A DNA stretch of 6,440 nucleotides from JBCDBL01 sp039183635 (lineage in GTDB: Bacteria; Pseudomonadota; Alphaproteobacteria; Caulobacterales; Parvularculaceae): assembly GCA_039183635.1 (NCBI GenBank), contig JBCDBL010000168.1:1-6440 (forward strand). Direction: 5' to 3'. A program made the position numbers and the translations under genes. This document shows positions 5,301-6,440 of this stretch, piece after piece (within the stretch, counting starts at the first letter, position 1; the number at the start of each line of letters is the position of its first letter). The notes beneath the pieces are model-generated. The model had not been told where the DNA came from and made no database searches. It saw only the letters and a list, made by a program, of their open reading frames with translations.

Positions 5301-6227
5301 ATGTCTGCCGAAACACCTTTGTCGCCCTCGTTCCAATTGCCGCCTTTGCCTCTGGAAGAGTGGGAGCGTTCCAAAAACGCGCTGCATCTGATGCTGCAAA
5401 TCGTCGGCAAGTCGCGCCTTGCGCTGCACCCGAAATTGAACCACTGGTGGCATGTCACCCTCTATCCGACGCCGCGCGGTCTTGCGACAGGGACTATGCC
5501 CTACGGCGCCGGCGCGGTGTCCGTCGAGATGGATTTTTGGGACCGCGCCGTGAAAGCGCAAACATCGACCGGCGCAGAACGCGGATTTGCCATTGAAGGG
5601 ATGAGCGTTTCTGATTTCTATACGTCCTATATGGCGATGTTGAAAGATCTGGGCGTTGAGGCGTCGATCCTGGCGAAGCCCTATGACAACAAACATGACG
5701 AGCCGTTCCCGAAGAACGGCCTCGGGCCGTGCGATTTCGACTATGTGCGCCGGTTCCACGCTGCGCTGTTGGGCGTCAGCTCCGTATTCGAGACATTCCG
5801 TGGACGCTTTTTGGGCAAATCTACGCCGGTTCATCTGTTCTGGCACAGTTTCGATCTGGCGCTGACGCGGTTTTCCGGGCGTACGGCGCCCCTTATGAAA
5901 GGCAAGAATCCCTCGGACCAGGAAGCCTATTCCCATGAGGTCATCAGTTTCGGGTTCTGGGCCGGCGACGATAATGTCCGGGAGCCGATGTTTTATTCCT
6001 ACGCCTATCCTGAACCGGAGGGTCTCGCCGCGAGCCAGTTGTCGCCGGCCGAGGCCATGTGGAACGCCGACAGCGGTTCGTCCATGGCGCTTTACCCCTA
6101 CGAGGCGTTCCGCACCGCCGACGATCCGAAGACGGCGTTGCTGGCGTTCATGGAAAGCGCTTACATCGCGAGCGCCACGAAGGGCGGATGGGATATTGAG
6201 GGTCTGAAGCTCGCGTCGGCTTATTAG
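5301..6227 (+). CDS. DUF5996 family protein, function unknown
   Basis: This encodes a 308-residue protein that I place in DUF5996, a family without known activity. The supporting blocks are HPKLNHWWHVTLYPTPRGL (43-61) with G64 and PYGAG, the middle DFDYVRRFHAALLGVSSVFETFRGRF (145-170), the very characteristic VHLFWHSFDLALTRFSGR (177-194), SHEVISFGFWAGD (211-223) and FYSYAYPEP (231-239). Recurrent His/Trp/Tyr positions (H43, H48, H51, H178, H182, H212) could bind a metal or ligand, but that is inference. No signal peptide or membrane segment is seen. The frame is open back to 5172, overlapping the HIT gene start. ATG 5301 is chosen because AGGAGAG at 5287-5293 lies 7 bases before it and the upstream translation has no family character. 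The gene stands alone, and the only downstream structure is the palindromic element from 6261, whose first hairpin might end its transcript. Confidence 0.8.
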   Translation: MSAETPLSPSFQLPPLPLEEWERSKNALHLMLQIVGKSRLALHPKLNHWWHVTLYPTPRGLATGTMPYGAGAVSVEMDFWDRAVKAQTSTGAERGFAIEGMSVSDFYTSYMAMLKDLGVEASILAKPYDNKHDEPFPKNGLGPCDFDYVRRFHAALLGVSSVFETFRGRFLGKSTPVHLFWHSFDLALTRFSGRTAPLMKGKNPSDQEAYSHEVISFGFWAGDDNVREPMFYSYAYPEPEGLAASQLSPAEAMWNADSGSSMALYPYEAFRTADDPKTALLAFMESAYIASATKGGWDIEGLKLASAY

Positions 6228-6260
6228 CGGTATTGAGATTTATGTTGATTTAGGCGTCTT

Positions 6261-6401
6261 CTTCCCCCGCTTGCGGGGGAAGTGGCCCGAAGGGCCGAAG
6301 GGGGCGCGATGGCGCAAAATGAAAAGACCTGTGTCATTTCGCTGACGCCGGCCCCCCTCCGTCTCGCTTATGCTCGACACCTCCCCCGCATGCGGGGGAG
6401 G
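6261..6401. repeat. Paired inverted REP/BIME-like palindromic element (copy 3)
   Basis: The left unit (6261-6305) has a 10-bp perfect hairpin, CTTCCCCCGC (6261-6270) with GCGGGGGAAG (6273-6282). A 5-bp hairpin follows, GGCCC (6284-6288) with GGGCC (6292-6296), then GAAGGGGGC (6297-6305). The right unit (6351-6401) is the same plan reversed: GCCCCCCTCC, an imperfect GTC...GAC stem (6361-6378), then the palindrome CCTCCCCCGC/GCGGGGGAGG (6380-6401, centred on ATGC). The spacer itself folds: AAATGA (6317-6322) with TCATTT (6334-6339), extended by GCG on both sides. It matches element 101-256 in layout, size and unit order, though spacers differ. It starts 34 bases after the DUF5996 stop and could stabilise or end that transcript. 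Confidence 0.7.
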
Positions 6402-6440
6402 TGTCGAGCATAAGCGAGACGGAGGGGGGCCGGCGTCAGC
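6341..6440. repeat. 100-bp perfect palindrome at the window end
   Basis: Bases 6341-6390 are the exact reverse complement of 6391-6440, with no loop and no mismatch; the axis lies between 6390 and 6391. Its left arm is the end of the copy 3 spacer plus the right unit of that element. Past the unit's natural hairpin (6380-6401) the sequence simply reads back over itself to the last base of the window. It could be a real cruciform-forming palindrome or an assembly fold-back. Confidence 0.95.

Overview
The window is a GC-rich stretch of what looks like an alphaproteobacterial chromosome. The best evidence is the ClpS-ClpA pair. ClpS has the alphaproteobacterial form (NDDYTPMEFVV, then HVHQNGVGVCGV and a QCTMERD end), and ClpA begins FSRSLEEALHRA and initiates at TTG. 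I cannot name a genus. All genes are ordinary chromosomal types, and there is no phage, transposase, CRISPR, tRNA or rRNA signal.

Layout, left to right. (1) 1-486 has no convincing gene. It holds a small terminal hairpin, a possible terminator of an unseen upstream gene, and a ~156-bp palindromic repeat element. (2) 487-888 (+) encodes a small DUF1499 protein. (3) 1024-1380 (+) clpS and 1432-3849 (+) clpA form an operon with a 51-bp gap. (4) 3850-4020 holds a convergent intergenic region with a strong bidirectional terminator. (5) 4021-4443 (-) encodes an exported single-domain DM13 protein. (6) 4444-4753 is a 310-bp gap with a second palindromic element. (7) 4754-5185 (-) encodes a HIT-family nucleotide hydrolase. 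(8) 5301-6227 (+) encodes a DUF5996 protein, divergent from the HIT gene. (9) 6228-6440 holds a third palindromic element, and the last 100 bases of the window form a perfect palindrome.

How the genes work together. Only clpS and clpA have a clear functional link. ClpS captures proteins with N-degrons and hands them to the ClpA unfoldase, which works with ClpP (not in the window). The DUF1499, DM13, HIT and DUF5996 genes are separate transcription units as far as can be read, with no evident shared pathway.

I found no convincing new biological system. The points most worth a second look are the three similar-sized palindromic elements in gene gaps, the 100-bp perfect palindrome ending exactly at the window edge (quite possibly an assembly artefact), the disordered Gly/Asp/Pro-rich tail of ClpA with a short hydrophobic end, and the uncharacterised DUF5996 and DM13 genes.
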